This document shows positions 1 to 6,415 of a stretch of DNA of 47,485 bases, one piece after another. Source of the stretch: Brotonthovivens sp045629925 (lineage in GTDB: Bacteria > Bacillota > Clostridia > Lachnospirales > Lachnospiraceae); contig JAZQSD010000067.1 of assembly GCA_045629925.1 (NCBI GenBank), positions 1 through 47,485 of the forward strand, in the 5' to 3' direction. The notes under the pieces were generated by a model, which saw only the letters and a program-made list of their open reading frames with translations, did not search any database and was not told where the DNA came from. Each line of letters begins with the position of its first letter. Within the stretch, counting starts at the first letter, position 1. Both the position numbers and the translations under genes were made by a program.

Positions 1-206
1 TGGATATACAGCGGGCCTGTTGCAGGATTGGTTTTGTCCATATCGATAAGCATTGCATCTTTGTTGTCAGAATCAATCTGTTCTCCGTAACAATCTTTGC
101 ATTCAAAGACAACAACATCACCGGAATGACACCAGGCTACAGGTTCAGCAAATGGCGAAAAAGAATATTTTCCTGTTTCTTTTGAGATGGTGATTGGTTG
201 TTCCAT
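1..206 (-). CDS. Acetamidase/formamidase family protein, N-terminal part (cut by window edge)
   Basis: An open frame begins at the ATG complementary to 204-206 and runs off the left edge, giving about 68 residues. The visible part contains HSGDVVVFECKDCYG and, near the edge, DKTNPATGPLY, which match the conserved N-terminal segments of the FmdA/AmdA acetamidase-formamidase family. These metal-dependent amidases hydrolyse small amides to ammonia and a carboxylate. The gene starts 5 bases after the stop of the small membrane protein at 212-490, so the two are probably co-transcribed. Substrate and catalytic C-terminal residues cannot be judged because the rest lies outside the window. Confidence 0.8.
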   Translation of the reverse strand, partial: MEQPITISKETGKYSFSPFAEPVAWCHSGDVVVFECKDCYGEQIDSDNKDAMLIDMDKTNPATGPLYI

Positions 207-211
207 ATACT

Positions 212-490
212 TTAATCTTCCTCACTGTCTGCAACAGAATTTTCCTGTTCCATTTTAGCTCTTTCGATAGCTTCTTTTTTCTTATCTAATTCCACATGCT
301 GCTTAATCAATCTGTGGATAAAAGTGTATGCCCACAGTAATACAGGCAGAACAACAGTGGCATAAATGGATGCTGACAGCAGGCGGCCTGCGTTGTCGCC
401 ACCGCGAATAGCGATAACAAGTGTGGATATGTAAAGTGCCACTAAAACGATGACACCGATAAGTGCTGTAATCTGTTTTAATTTTTTCAT
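212..490 (-). CDS. Small two-helix membrane protein
   Basis: This is a 92-residue protein with two predicted membrane helices (about residues 6-28 and 38-58, start-adjusted) and a charged, Lys/Glu-rich C-terminal tail that could be a short coiled coil. I chose the ATG at 490 because an AGGGG ribosome binding site lies 8 bases upstream; the GTG at 499 would sit on top of that site. It lies just upstream of, and in the same direction as, the acetamidase/formamidase gene, so it may be a membrane partner in the same operon. A TTGACA on the minus strand at 553-548 could be its -35 box, with only a poor -10. I do not recognise the family. Confidence 0.65.
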   Translation of the reverse strand: MKKLKQITALIGVIVLVALYISTLVIAIRGGDNAGRLLSASIYATVVLPVLLWAYTFIHRLIKQHVELDKKKEAIERAKMEQENSVADSEED

Positions 491-564
491 AGATAACACC
501 CCTGTAAATTCTATTTTCTATATGATTTTCTATGATTTTAAAAGGTCTGTCAACGATAATTTTA

Positions 565-593
565 TTGAAAAAAACAAATGCTTGCGTTATACT
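565..593 (+). promoter_or_regulatory. Sigma-A type promoter of the SEC-C gene
   Basis: TTGAAA (565-570) and TATACT (588-593) are separated by 17 bases. The -10 ends 75 bases before the start codon at 669. Confidence 0.7.
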
Positions 594-668
594 GTCTCTA
601 TATGTCCGCGCACCGACATTTTTTTATGGTGCCCAAAAACGAAAAGAAGATAAAGGTGGTATAGATTT

Positions 669-1172
669 ATGGCATTATTAGAACAGTGGCATGCGATTGC
701 CTACAATGAAAACGCAGACAACAACGAACTCCAGCAGTTCTGGGGAAGATATTTTGAAATCGAAAAAGGAATCTACGAACAGCTTTTAACAAATCCTGAT
801 GAAGAAGTAAAAGGAACTGTTAAAGAATTAGCTGAAAAATATGATGTAGACCTTATGGCTATGGTAGGTTTCCTTGATGGTATCAACGACTGTCTTGTAA
901 CACCAAACCCAATTGAAACAATGGAAGAAGATACAGAAGTTAGCCTTGCATTCGATAACGAAAAACTTTACAAAGGTATGGTTGAAGCAAAAGCTGACTG
1001 GTTATACGGACTTCCACAGTGGAAAGAAATCTTCACTGAAGAAAAAATGGCTGAACTTTACAAAGAACAGAAAAGATCTACAACAGTAGTAAAAGAAGCT
1101 AAAGTTTATCCAAACGATCCATGCCCATGCGGTTCTGGTAAAAAATACAAAAAATGCTGCGGCAGAAACTAA
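669..1172 (+). CDS. SEC-C metal-binding domain protein
   Basis: This is a 167-residue cytoplasmic protein. Its last 20 or so residues carry the zinc-binding SEC-C motif (PCPCGSGKKYKKCC), the same motif found at the C-terminus of SecA. The first 130 residues are a helical, acidic domain without a recognised catalytic motif. An AAAGGTGG ribosome binding site precedes the ATG. A promoter at 565-593 and a 69-base gap to thrS leave it open whether thrS is co-transcribed; no terminator is visible between them. Proteins of this type are common in Lachnospiraceae but have no assigned function that I know of. Confidence 0.85.
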   Translation: MALLEQWHAIAYNENADNNELQQFWGRYFEIEKGIYEQLLTNPDEEVKGTVKELAEKYDVDLMAMVGFLDGINDCLVTPNPIETMEEDTEVSLAFDNEKLYKGMVEAKADWLYGLPQWKEIFTEEKMAELYKEQKRSTTVVKEAKVYPNDPCPCGSGKKYKKCCGRN

Positions 1173-1241
1173 TCTGCACAGTTTTTAGAGATTTAAAAAT
1201 AATTGTTTTTTAGATGCAATAGATAGGAGATGTAACAAGTA

Positions 1242-3197
1242 ATGAAGATCACATTAAAAGATGGTTCATACAGAGAGTATGACAGCGCAAAATCAGTTAT
1301 CGAAATCGCTGCAGACATCAGCGAAGGGCTGGCACGTGTTGCATGTGCTGGTGAGTTAAACGGAGAGGTAGTAGATTTAAGAACCGTAGTTGACACCGAC
1401 TGCGAATTAAATATCCTCACTGCAAACGATAAAGCTGGATTGGCGGCACTTCGTCATACTGCATCTCACGTGATGGCAGAAGCAGTACAGCGTTTGTTCC
1501 CAAATGCTAAGATTGCCATCGGCCCAGCTATTGACAATGGTTTTTACTATGACTTCTTGGCAGAACCATTTTCTCGCGAAGATCTTGACAACATCGAGAA
1601 AGAGATGAAGAAGATCGTAAAAGAAGGCAAACCATTAAACAAATTTACACTTCCAAGAGAAGAAGCGATCAAATTCATGGAAGAACGTCAGGAACCATTC
1701 AAGGTTGAACTGATCAAAGATCTTCCAGAAGATGCTAAGATTTCTTTCTATGAACAGGGAGATTTTGTGGATCTGTGTGCAGGACCACATCTTATGAACA
1801 CAAAGAATATCAAAGTGTTCAAACTGATTTCTTCCTCCATGGCATACTGGAGAGGCGATTCTAATAGAGAACAGCTTCAGCGTATCTACGCAACAGCTTT
1901 CAATAAGAAAGAAGAGTTAGCTGACTATCTTGAATACTTAGAAGATATCAAACGTCGCGATCACAACAAGTTAGGTCGTGAGATGGAACTTTTTGCAACT
2001 GTTGACGTTATCGGACAGGGCTTGCCATTATTGCTTCCAAAAGGAACAAAGATGGTTATGAAGCTTCAGCGCTGGATTGAAGATATCGAAGAAAAAGAAT
2101 GGGGATATGTTCGTACTAAGACTCCACTGATGGCTAAGAGCGATCTGTACAAAATCTCCGGTCACTGGGGACACTACAAAGAAGGTATGTTTGTTCTTGG
2201 AGATGAAGAGAAAGACAAAGAAGTATTTGCCCTTCGTCCAATGACATGTCCATTCCAGTACTATGTATATAAGAACTCTCAGAAATCCTACAGAGATCTT
2301 CCAATCAGATACGGTGAAACATCTACACTGTTCAGAAACGAAGATTCTGGTGAAATGCACGGCTTAACACGAGTTCGTCAGTTCACAATCTCTGAAGGTC
2401 ATCTGATTGTAAGACCAGACCAGATGGTAGAAGAGTTCAAAGGCTGTCTTGCACTTGCAAAACATTGCTTAGAAACATTAGGACTTCAGGATGATGTAAC
2501 ATACCATTTATCAAAATGGGATCCTGCAAATCCAGGAAAATATATCGGTGAACCAGAAGTTTGGGATCAGACAGAACAGCACATCCGTGACGTATTAAAT
2601 GAACTGGATATTCCATTTACAGAAGACGTTGGCGAAGCTGCGTTCTATGGTCCAAAAGTAGATATCAATGCAAAGAACGTATACGGCAAAGAAGATACAA
2701 TGATCACAATCCAGTGGGATGCTCTTCTTGCAGAACAGTTCGATATGTACTACATTGATCAGAATGGCGATAAAGTTCGTCCATACATCATTCACAGAAC
2801 ATCTATCGGATGCTATGAACGTACACTTGCATGGCTGATTGAAAAATATGCTGGATTATTCCCAACATGGCTTTGCCCAGAACAGGTTCGCGTACTTCCA
2901 ATTTCTGAAAAATACGCAGACTATGCGGAAAAAGTTCGCAAAGAGCTTGCAAGAAACGATGTTGATGTAACATGCGACAATCGTTCTGAAAAGATCGGCT
3001 TCAAGATCCGTGAAGCAAGACTTGCGAAAGTTCCATACATGTTAGTTGTAGGAGCACAGGAAGAAGTAGACGGAACAGTATCTGTTCGAAGCAGATATGC
3101 TGGCGATGAAGGTGTGAAACCATTAGACGCATTCATTGATCAGATCTGCAAAGAAATCCGCACAAAAGAAATCAGAAAGATTGAAGTGCAGGAATAG
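1242..3197 (+). CDS. thrS: Threonyl-tRNA synthetase
   Basis: The enzyme charges tRNA-Thr with threonine. The 651 residues show the usual order: N-terminal TGS domain (about 1-62), an editing domain with the HxxxH pair H72/H76, the class II catalytic core with RPMTCPFQYY carrying the zinc-ligand Cys, motif 3 region HRTSIGCYER, and a C-terminal anticodon-binding domain (about 545-645). The start is supported by TAGGAG 11 bases upstream. Clostridial thrS genes are often controlled by a T-box leader, but only 69 bases separate this gene from the SEC-C gene, so no T-box fits. A long hairpin downstream probably ends the transcript. Confidence 0.97.
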   Translation: MKITLKDGSYREYDSAKSVIEIAADISEGLARVACAGELNGEVVDLRTVVDTDCELNILTANDKAGLAALRHTASHVMAEAVQRLFPNAKIAIGPAIDNGFYYDFLAEPFSREDLDNIEKEMKKIVKEGKPLNKFTLPREEAIKFMEERQEPFKVELIKDLPEDAKISFYEQGDFVDLCAGPHLMNTKNIKVFKLISSSMAYWRGDSNREQLQRIYATAFNKKEELADYLEYLEDIKRRDHNKLGREMELFATVDVIGQGLPLLLPKGTKMVMKLQRWIEDIEEKEWGYVRTKTPLMAKSDLYKISGHWGHYKEGMFVLGDEEKDKEVFALRPMTCPFQYYVYKNSQKSYRDLPIRYGETSTLFRNEDSGEMHGLTRVRQFTISEGHLIVRPDQMVEEFKGCLALAKHCLETLGLQDDVTYHLSKWDPANPGKYIGEPEVWDQTEQHIRDVLNELDIPFTEDVGEAAFYGPKVDINAKNVYGKEDTMITIQWDALLAEQFDMYYIDQNGDKVRPYIIHRTSIGCYERTLAWLIEKYAGLFPTWLCPEQVRVLPISEKYADYAEKVRKELARNDVDVTCDNRSEKIGFKIREARLAKVPYMLVVGAQEEVDGTVSVRSRYAGDEGVKPLDAFIDQICKEIRTKEIRKIEVQE

Positions 3198-3219
3198 AAT
3201 TGAGATTTTAATGATATAG

Positions 3220-3298
3220 AAACCCTTGCAGAAAAAACGAAAAGCCCGCTGCTAATAAACGCAGCTTACCTTTTGTTTTCTTCTGCAAGGGTTGTTTG
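3220..3298 (+). terminator. Long stem-loop downstream of thrS
   Basis: The outer arms AAACCCTTGCAGAA (3220-3233) and TTCTGCAAGGGTT (3281-3293) pair almost perfectly. Next inward, AAAAC/GAAAA-type bases face TTTTGTTTTC, and an inner GCTGC/GCAGC hairpin closes the top. The right arm is followed by only a loose T-rich stretch. It may be a terminator or another structured RNA. Confidence 0.55.
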
Positions 3299-3336
3299 TT
3301 TCCTTGAATTTTGACAAAAAAACAAGAATTTAAAGC

Positions 3337-3367
3337 TGAATAATTTTTTGCTCGCCGGCAGATACTA
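3337..3367 (+). promoter_or_regulatory. Candidate sigma-G type promoter of the DUF1540 gene
   Basis: TGAATA (3337-3342) and GATACTA (3361-3367) are 18 bases apart. The forespore sigma-G consensus known from Bacillus is TGMATA, 17-18 bases, CATACTA, so only one base differs. No good sigma-A box pair is visible in the same stretch. Confidence 0.4.
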
Positions 3368-3399
3368 TCTGAGTAAAATTTTTGAAAGGAGTGTTCGGT

Positions 3400-3627
3400 A
3401 TGACACGTTTAGATTGTTCTGTTACAAGCTGTATGTACAATGAAAATAATTACTGCAGCAGAGGCGATATTACAATTGGAGGAAAGAATGCATCTACTTC
3501 TGGTGAAACTTGTTGTGAAAGTTTCCACAAGAGAGGTGTTGGTGCTGGTACAAACTCCATCAGCCATCCATCTGCAAATGTAGAAGTAGATTGTGAAGCA
3601 AAAGAATGTAAATACAATACAAATTGA
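3400..3627 (+). CDS. DUF1540 protein, first domain plus start of second (ends at in-frame UGA)
   Basis: From the ATG at 3400 (AAAGGAGTG ribosome binding site 8 bases upstream) this encodes 75 residues before a TGA at 3625. One complete DUF1540 unit is present (CSVTSCMYNENNYCSRGDI, then a downstream Cys pair). A second unit begins with CEAKECKYNTN and is cut off. The same frame continues past two TGA codons and completes the second unit up to a TAA at 3715 (separate entry). DUF1540 proteins are small Cys-rich, probably metal-binding proteins common in sporulating Clostridia, with no established function known to me. A sigma-G-like promoter lies upstream and a strong terminator downstream. Read-through, decay or a sequence error are all possible. 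Confidence 0.75.
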   Translation: MTRLDCSVTSCMYNENNYCSRGDITIGGKNASTSGETCCESFHKRGVGAGTNSISHPSANVEVDCEAKECKYNTN

Positions 3628-3717
3628 AAATGATCTGCAAACCGCATTGGTATTTCTGGAAAATCTAATGCATGTGAAAGAAAAGAAACACAGTGTGCAA
3701 GCTTTGTTTGTAAATAA
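3625..3717 (+). other. In-frame continuation of the DUF1540 gene after two UGA codons
   Basis: TGA codons at 3625-3627 and 3631-3633 (codons 76 and 78 from 3400) interrupt the frame. After them the frame stays open for 27 codons, encoding ANRIGISGKSNACERKETQC and ending CASFVCK before TAA at 3715-3717. This is a typical DUF1540 end. Aligning the two units, the second UGA falls exactly where the first unit has the Cys of NNYCSRG. The first UGA falls at a variable position. Confidence 0.7.
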
Positions 3718-3730
3718 TTAAAATAAGAAA

Positions 3731-3773
3731 AAGATCCGCATACCCGACGACCAAGGGTTTGCGGATCTTTTTT
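3731..3773 (+). terminator. Rho-independent terminator after the DUF1540 gene
   Basis: AAGATCCGCATACCC (3731-3745) pairs with GGGTTTGCGGATCTT (3755-3769), followed by a T run. It lies beyond the TAA at 3717, which fits a transcript covering the whole interrupted gene. Confidence 0.9.
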
Positions 3774-3889
3774 AAAATCAGATAGACTTTAATAATTGTT
3801 TGGAAAGGTGTATACTATTGATGAAATGGGATACAACTTTTGTTTTCTATTAAAGGGAAACATAAAGAACTGATAGGGAGGTTATTTAA

Positions 3890-4138
3890 ATGATTAAGAA
3901 AGAGATAATCATCAATGACGAGACTGGTTTGCATGGTTCGTTTGCTACAGTTTTTTTGAAAACTGCAAACATGTATAAAAGTAATCTTACCTTGGAAGTA
4001 AACGGAAGAAAAGCCAATGGAAAGGCTTTGCTTGGAATTCTGTCTATGGGTATTGGTCACAACGATGAAGTGTTGCTGGTTGCAGAAGGGCCAGATGAGC
4101 TTGAAATGATAGAAGCGCTTGTTAAAATAAATGAATAA
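3890..4138 (+). CDS. HPr-like phosphocarrier protein with non-canonical regulatory site
   Basis: The 82-residue length and fold pattern match HPr, the phosphocarrier of the sugar phosphotransferase system. His15, the residue phosphorylated by enzyme I, is present in TGLHGSFAT, but the usual Arg17 is Ser. The Ser46 used by HPr kinase for catabolite control is replaced by Ala46 (NGKALLGILSMG). It could therefore carry phosphate on His15 but not be regulated through Ser46, the reverse of Bacillus Crh, which keeps Ser46 and lacks His15. It stands alone between two terminators with no PTS neighbours. An AGGGAGG-like site precedes the ATG, and TATACT at 3811-3816 may be its -10 box. Confidence 0.85.
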   Translation: MIKKEIIINDETGLHGSFATVFLKTANMYKSNLTLEVNGRKANGKALLGILSMGIGHNDEVLLVAEGPDELEMIEALVKINE

Positions 4139-4158
4139 AATGCATAAAATTTTGGGAT

Positions 4159-4200
4159 TATCCCCCACCGTTAAATTAATTTTAACGGTGGGGGATTTTT
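4159..4200 (+). terminator. Rho-independent terminator after the HPr-like gene
   Basis: ATCCCCCACCGTTAAA (4159-4174) pairs with TTTAACGGTGGGGGAT (4181-4196), followed by T5. It is a long, stable and probably complete terminator. Confidence 0.93.
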
Positions 4201-4256
4201 GCTTTATCAATATGTAGTGGGAATGGATTAGGGTGTTCGCAAAACCTTGATTTTAT

Positions 4257-4292
4257 AGGCTTTTTCTGTTTGAAAAGGCCTTTTTTGTTTTT
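4257..4292 (+). terminator. Second terminator-like hairpin upstream of mraZ
   Basis: AGGCTTTTTC (4257-4266) pairs with GAAAAGGCC (4272-4280), followed by T6GT6. It further isolates the mraZ promoter from the HPr-like gene. The 324-base gap 4139-4462 holds two terminators, a promoter and MraZ boxes, and no further gene that I can see. Confidence 0.6.
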
Positions 4293-4323
4293 TGAAAATA
4301 TGAAAAAAATTTTTTTCTGGGTA

Positions 4324-4352
4324 TTGATTTTTCCCAAAAACTTAGATAGAAT
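4324..4352 (+). promoter_or_regulatory. Promoter of the mraZ/dcw cluster
   Basis: TTGATT (4324-4329) and TAGAAT (4347-4352) are separated by 17 bases. The expected transcript start is near 4359, immediately in front of the MraZ boxes. Confidence 0.7.
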
Positions 4353-4360
4353 GGGTTCAT

Positions 4361-4406
4361 AGTGGTAGAAAGTGGTGGTAAGTGTCACAAAGTGGTGGAT
4401 AAGTTG
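4361..4406 (+). promoter_or_regulatory. Phased direct repeats, probable MraZ operator
   Basis: AGTGGT occurs at 4361, 4371 and 4391, with AGTGTC at 4381 and a degenerate AAGTTG at 4401. Every repeat unit starts exactly 10 bases after the last. MraZ is known to bind short GTG-containing direct repeats at this spacing in front of its own operon, so this is very likely its autoregulatory site. Confidence 0.8.
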
Positions 4407-4462
4407 ATAACTTTGTGGATAACTTACCAGAGAAAATAATTTACGGAAGAGAGGTGAGTTCA

Positions 4463-4894
4463 ATGTTCATGGGTGAATACAACCATTCGGTTGATGCTAA
4501 AGGTCGTTTGATCATTCCAGCTAAGTTTCGCGAGTCTTTGGGTGAAGAGTTCGTTGTGACAAAGGGTTTGGATGGCTGTTTATTTATCTATTCTGAAGAA
4601 GAGTGGAAGAACATTGAAGAAACTTTCCGTAATACACCGCTTACTACAAAAGATGCGAGAAAATTTTCTCGTTTCTTCTTTGCAGGTGCAGCTACTTGTG
4701 AACTGGACAAGCAGGGAAGAATTCTGATTCCAGCTAATTTAAGAGAATTTGCAGGTCTTGAGAAAGATGTTGTTTTAGCAGGTGTCTTTAACAAGATTGA
4801 GATCTGGAGCAAGGATCGCTGGATGGATGAAGGTAATTATGACGATATGGATGAAGTTGCTGAACGTATGGCAGAACTTGGTCTTAGCATTTAG
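4463..4894 (+). CDS. mraZ: Transcriptional regulator MraZ
   Basis: This is a 143-residue DNA-binding protein made of two SpoVT/AbrB-like repeats (about residues 5-50 and 75-125). The signature DAKGRLIIPAKFRE is in the first, and DKQGRILIPANLRE in the second. MraZ controls the division and cell-wall cluster that it heads. The ATG at 4463 has GAGGTG 6 bases upstream; the frame is open further up to 4415, but that extension would run through the leader and is not conserved-looking. The operator-like repeats at 4361-4406 lie just upstream, and rsmH follows after 13 bases. Confidence 0.96.
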   Translation: MFMGEYNHSVDAKGRLIIPAKFRESLGEEFVVTKGLDGCLFIYSEEEWKNIEETFRNTPLTTKDARKFSRFFFAGAATCELDKQGRILIPANLREFAGLEKDVVLAGVFNKIEIWSKDRWMDEGNYDDMDEVAERMAELGLSI

Positions 4895-4907
4895 ATAGGA
4901 GCATTTC

Positions 4908-5846
4908 ATGGAGTTTAAACATATATCGGTACTGCTGAATGAAACAGTGGACAATCTGATCACAAAAACAGATGGAATATATGTGGATGGCACATTAGGT
5001 GGCGGCGGACACAGCTATGAGATCTGTAGCCGACTGACTGGTGAAGGCCGTTTGATCGGTATTGATCAGGATGCCAATGCTATTGAAGCTGCGGGGAAAA
5101 GGTTAGAGCCATTTGCGGACCGAGTAACAATCATTCGCAGTAATTATCGAGAGATGAAACAGCAGCTGCTGGCAATAGGTGTAGAAAAAGTAGATGGCAT
5201 CATGCTTGATCTTGGAGTTTCCTCCCATCAGTTAGATGACCCATCCAGAGGATTTACATATAAAGATGAAACAGCTTCTCTTGACATGAGAATGGATCAG
5301 CGTCAGGAGATGACAGCTCAGGATATTTTGAGAGAGTACAGCGAGATGGAACTTTTCCGAATGATAAGGGACTACGGAGAAGATAAGTTCGCTAAGAATA
5401 TTGCAAAACATATTGTGGCTGCAAGAGCAAAGAAGCCGATTGAGACAACTGGAGAATTAAATGAGATTATCCGCAATGCGATTCCTGCCAAGGTAAGAGC
5501 AACAGGTGGACATCCTGCAAAGAGAACATATCAGGCACTTCGAGTTGAGTTGAATAGGGAACTTGAAGTTCTTAAAGATTCTCTTGATGAGATGATTGAG
5601 ATGTTAAATCCAGGGGGCAGACTTTGTATTATTACATTCCAGTCTTTGGAAGACAGAATTGTAAAGACCAATTTTAAGAATAACGAGAATCCTTGTACAT
5701 GCCCAAGTAATTTCCCAGTTTGTGTTTGCGGGAATGTATCAAAGGGCAAGGTGGTAACAAAAAAACCAATTTTACCATCTGATGAGGAAATCGAGATGAA
5801 TAAACGCTCTAAAAGCGCCAAGTTAAGAGTTTTTGAGCGTGCGTAA
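4908..5846 (+). CDS. rsmH: 16S rRNA (cytosine1402-N4)-methyltransferase
   Basis: RsmH (MraW) methylates N4 of C1402 in 16S rRNA, near the ribosomal P site. The 312-residue length is normal. The SAM-binding loop YVDGTLGGGGHSYEI lies at about residues 26-40, MLDLGVSSHQLDDPSRGF is the family signature in the first third, and a Cys-rich CTCPSNFPVCVCG segment lies near the C-terminus, as usual. TAGGAG precedes the ATG. It is the second gene of the dcw cluster, 13 bases after mraZ. Confidence 0.97.
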   Translation: MEFKHISVLLNETVDNLITKTDGIYVDGTLGGGGHSYEICSRLTGEGRLIGIDQDANAIEAAGKRLEPFADRVTIIRSNYREMKQQLLAIGVEKVDGIMLDLGVSSHQLDDPSRGFTYKDETASLDMRMDQRQEMTAQDILREYSEMELFRMIRDYGEDKFAKNIAKHIVAARAKKPIETTGELNEIIRNAIPAKVRATGGHPAKRTYQALRVELNRELEVLKDSLDEMIEMLNPGGRLCIITFQSLEDRIVKTNFKNNENPCTCPSNFPVCVCGNVSKGKVVTKKPILPSDEEIEMNKRSKSAKLRVFERA

Positions 5847-5891
5847 TTAGTTTAGTAGTGATATGAGTGGTATCAAAAGGGGTTTGGAATA

Positions 5892-6395
5892 ATGGCATAC
5901 AATGCTTATAGAACACAGGGAAGTTCTAATCGTTATACAGGATATGTATATGGAAATACGGTAAGACAAATGCAGGCAGCACCAGCGCTGGAACCACAGC
6001 GCAGACCAGAACGCACTCCTGAGCAGGAGCGTCAGCTGAATCAGAGAAAAGCTGCTGCACAGAGAAACCGTCAGAGAAGCATGGCAATGAACGGCAGATA
6101 TGTACTGTTTTTATCTGCGGTTACTTTGTTGTGTGCTGTTGTTGCAGGATTGTTTGTAATGATGCAGGCAGATGTAACTGCGAACATGCGAAATATTGCA
6201 TCTTTAGAGGCTCAGATTTCTGAGTTAAAGATTTCAAATGATGCAACTGAGAAAAGACTTGAAACCACTATTAATTTAGAGGAAATCAAAACAGACGCTT
6301 TAGCGCTTGGTATGACTTATCCTGCAGAGGATCAGATTGTAACATATTCTGTGGAACACACAGATTATATGAACCAGTTCAGTGCGATTCCTTGA
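5892..6395 (+). CDS. ftsL: FtsL-like division protein
   Basis: This 167-residue bitopic membrane protein has a long basic, Gln/Arg-rich cytoplasmic N-terminus (about 1-67), one membrane helix (about 69-91) and an external stretch with coiled-coil character (about 95-125). That is the architecture of FtsL, which works with FtsQ/DivIB and DivIC to recruit the septal synthase. Sequence conservation in FtsL is low, so position between rsmH and a class B PBP gene is the main argument. A GGGG-type ribosome binding site precedes the ATG, and the next gene starts 20 bases downstream. Confidence 0.75.
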   Translation: MAYNAYRTQGSSNRYTGYVYGNTVRQMQAAPALEPQRRPERTPEQERQLNQRKAAAQRNRQRSMAMNGRYVLFLSAVTLLCAVVAGLFVMMQADVTANMRNIASLEAQISELKISNDATEKRLETTINLEEIKTDALALGMTYPAEDQIVTYSVEHTDYMNQFSAIP

Positions 6396-6415
6396 TGTAG
6401 GCAACAGGTGATTTT

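Noticed and set aside
1173..1241. T-box leaders for thrS, argS or alaS
   Set aside because: Leaders of 69, about 28 and at most 123 bases contain no specifier stem or T-box consensus and are too short.
3400..3717. General reassignment of UGA to Trp as an explanation for the DUF1540 stops
   Set aside because: Other genes in the window end with TGA and use TGG for Trp, so the standard code applies.
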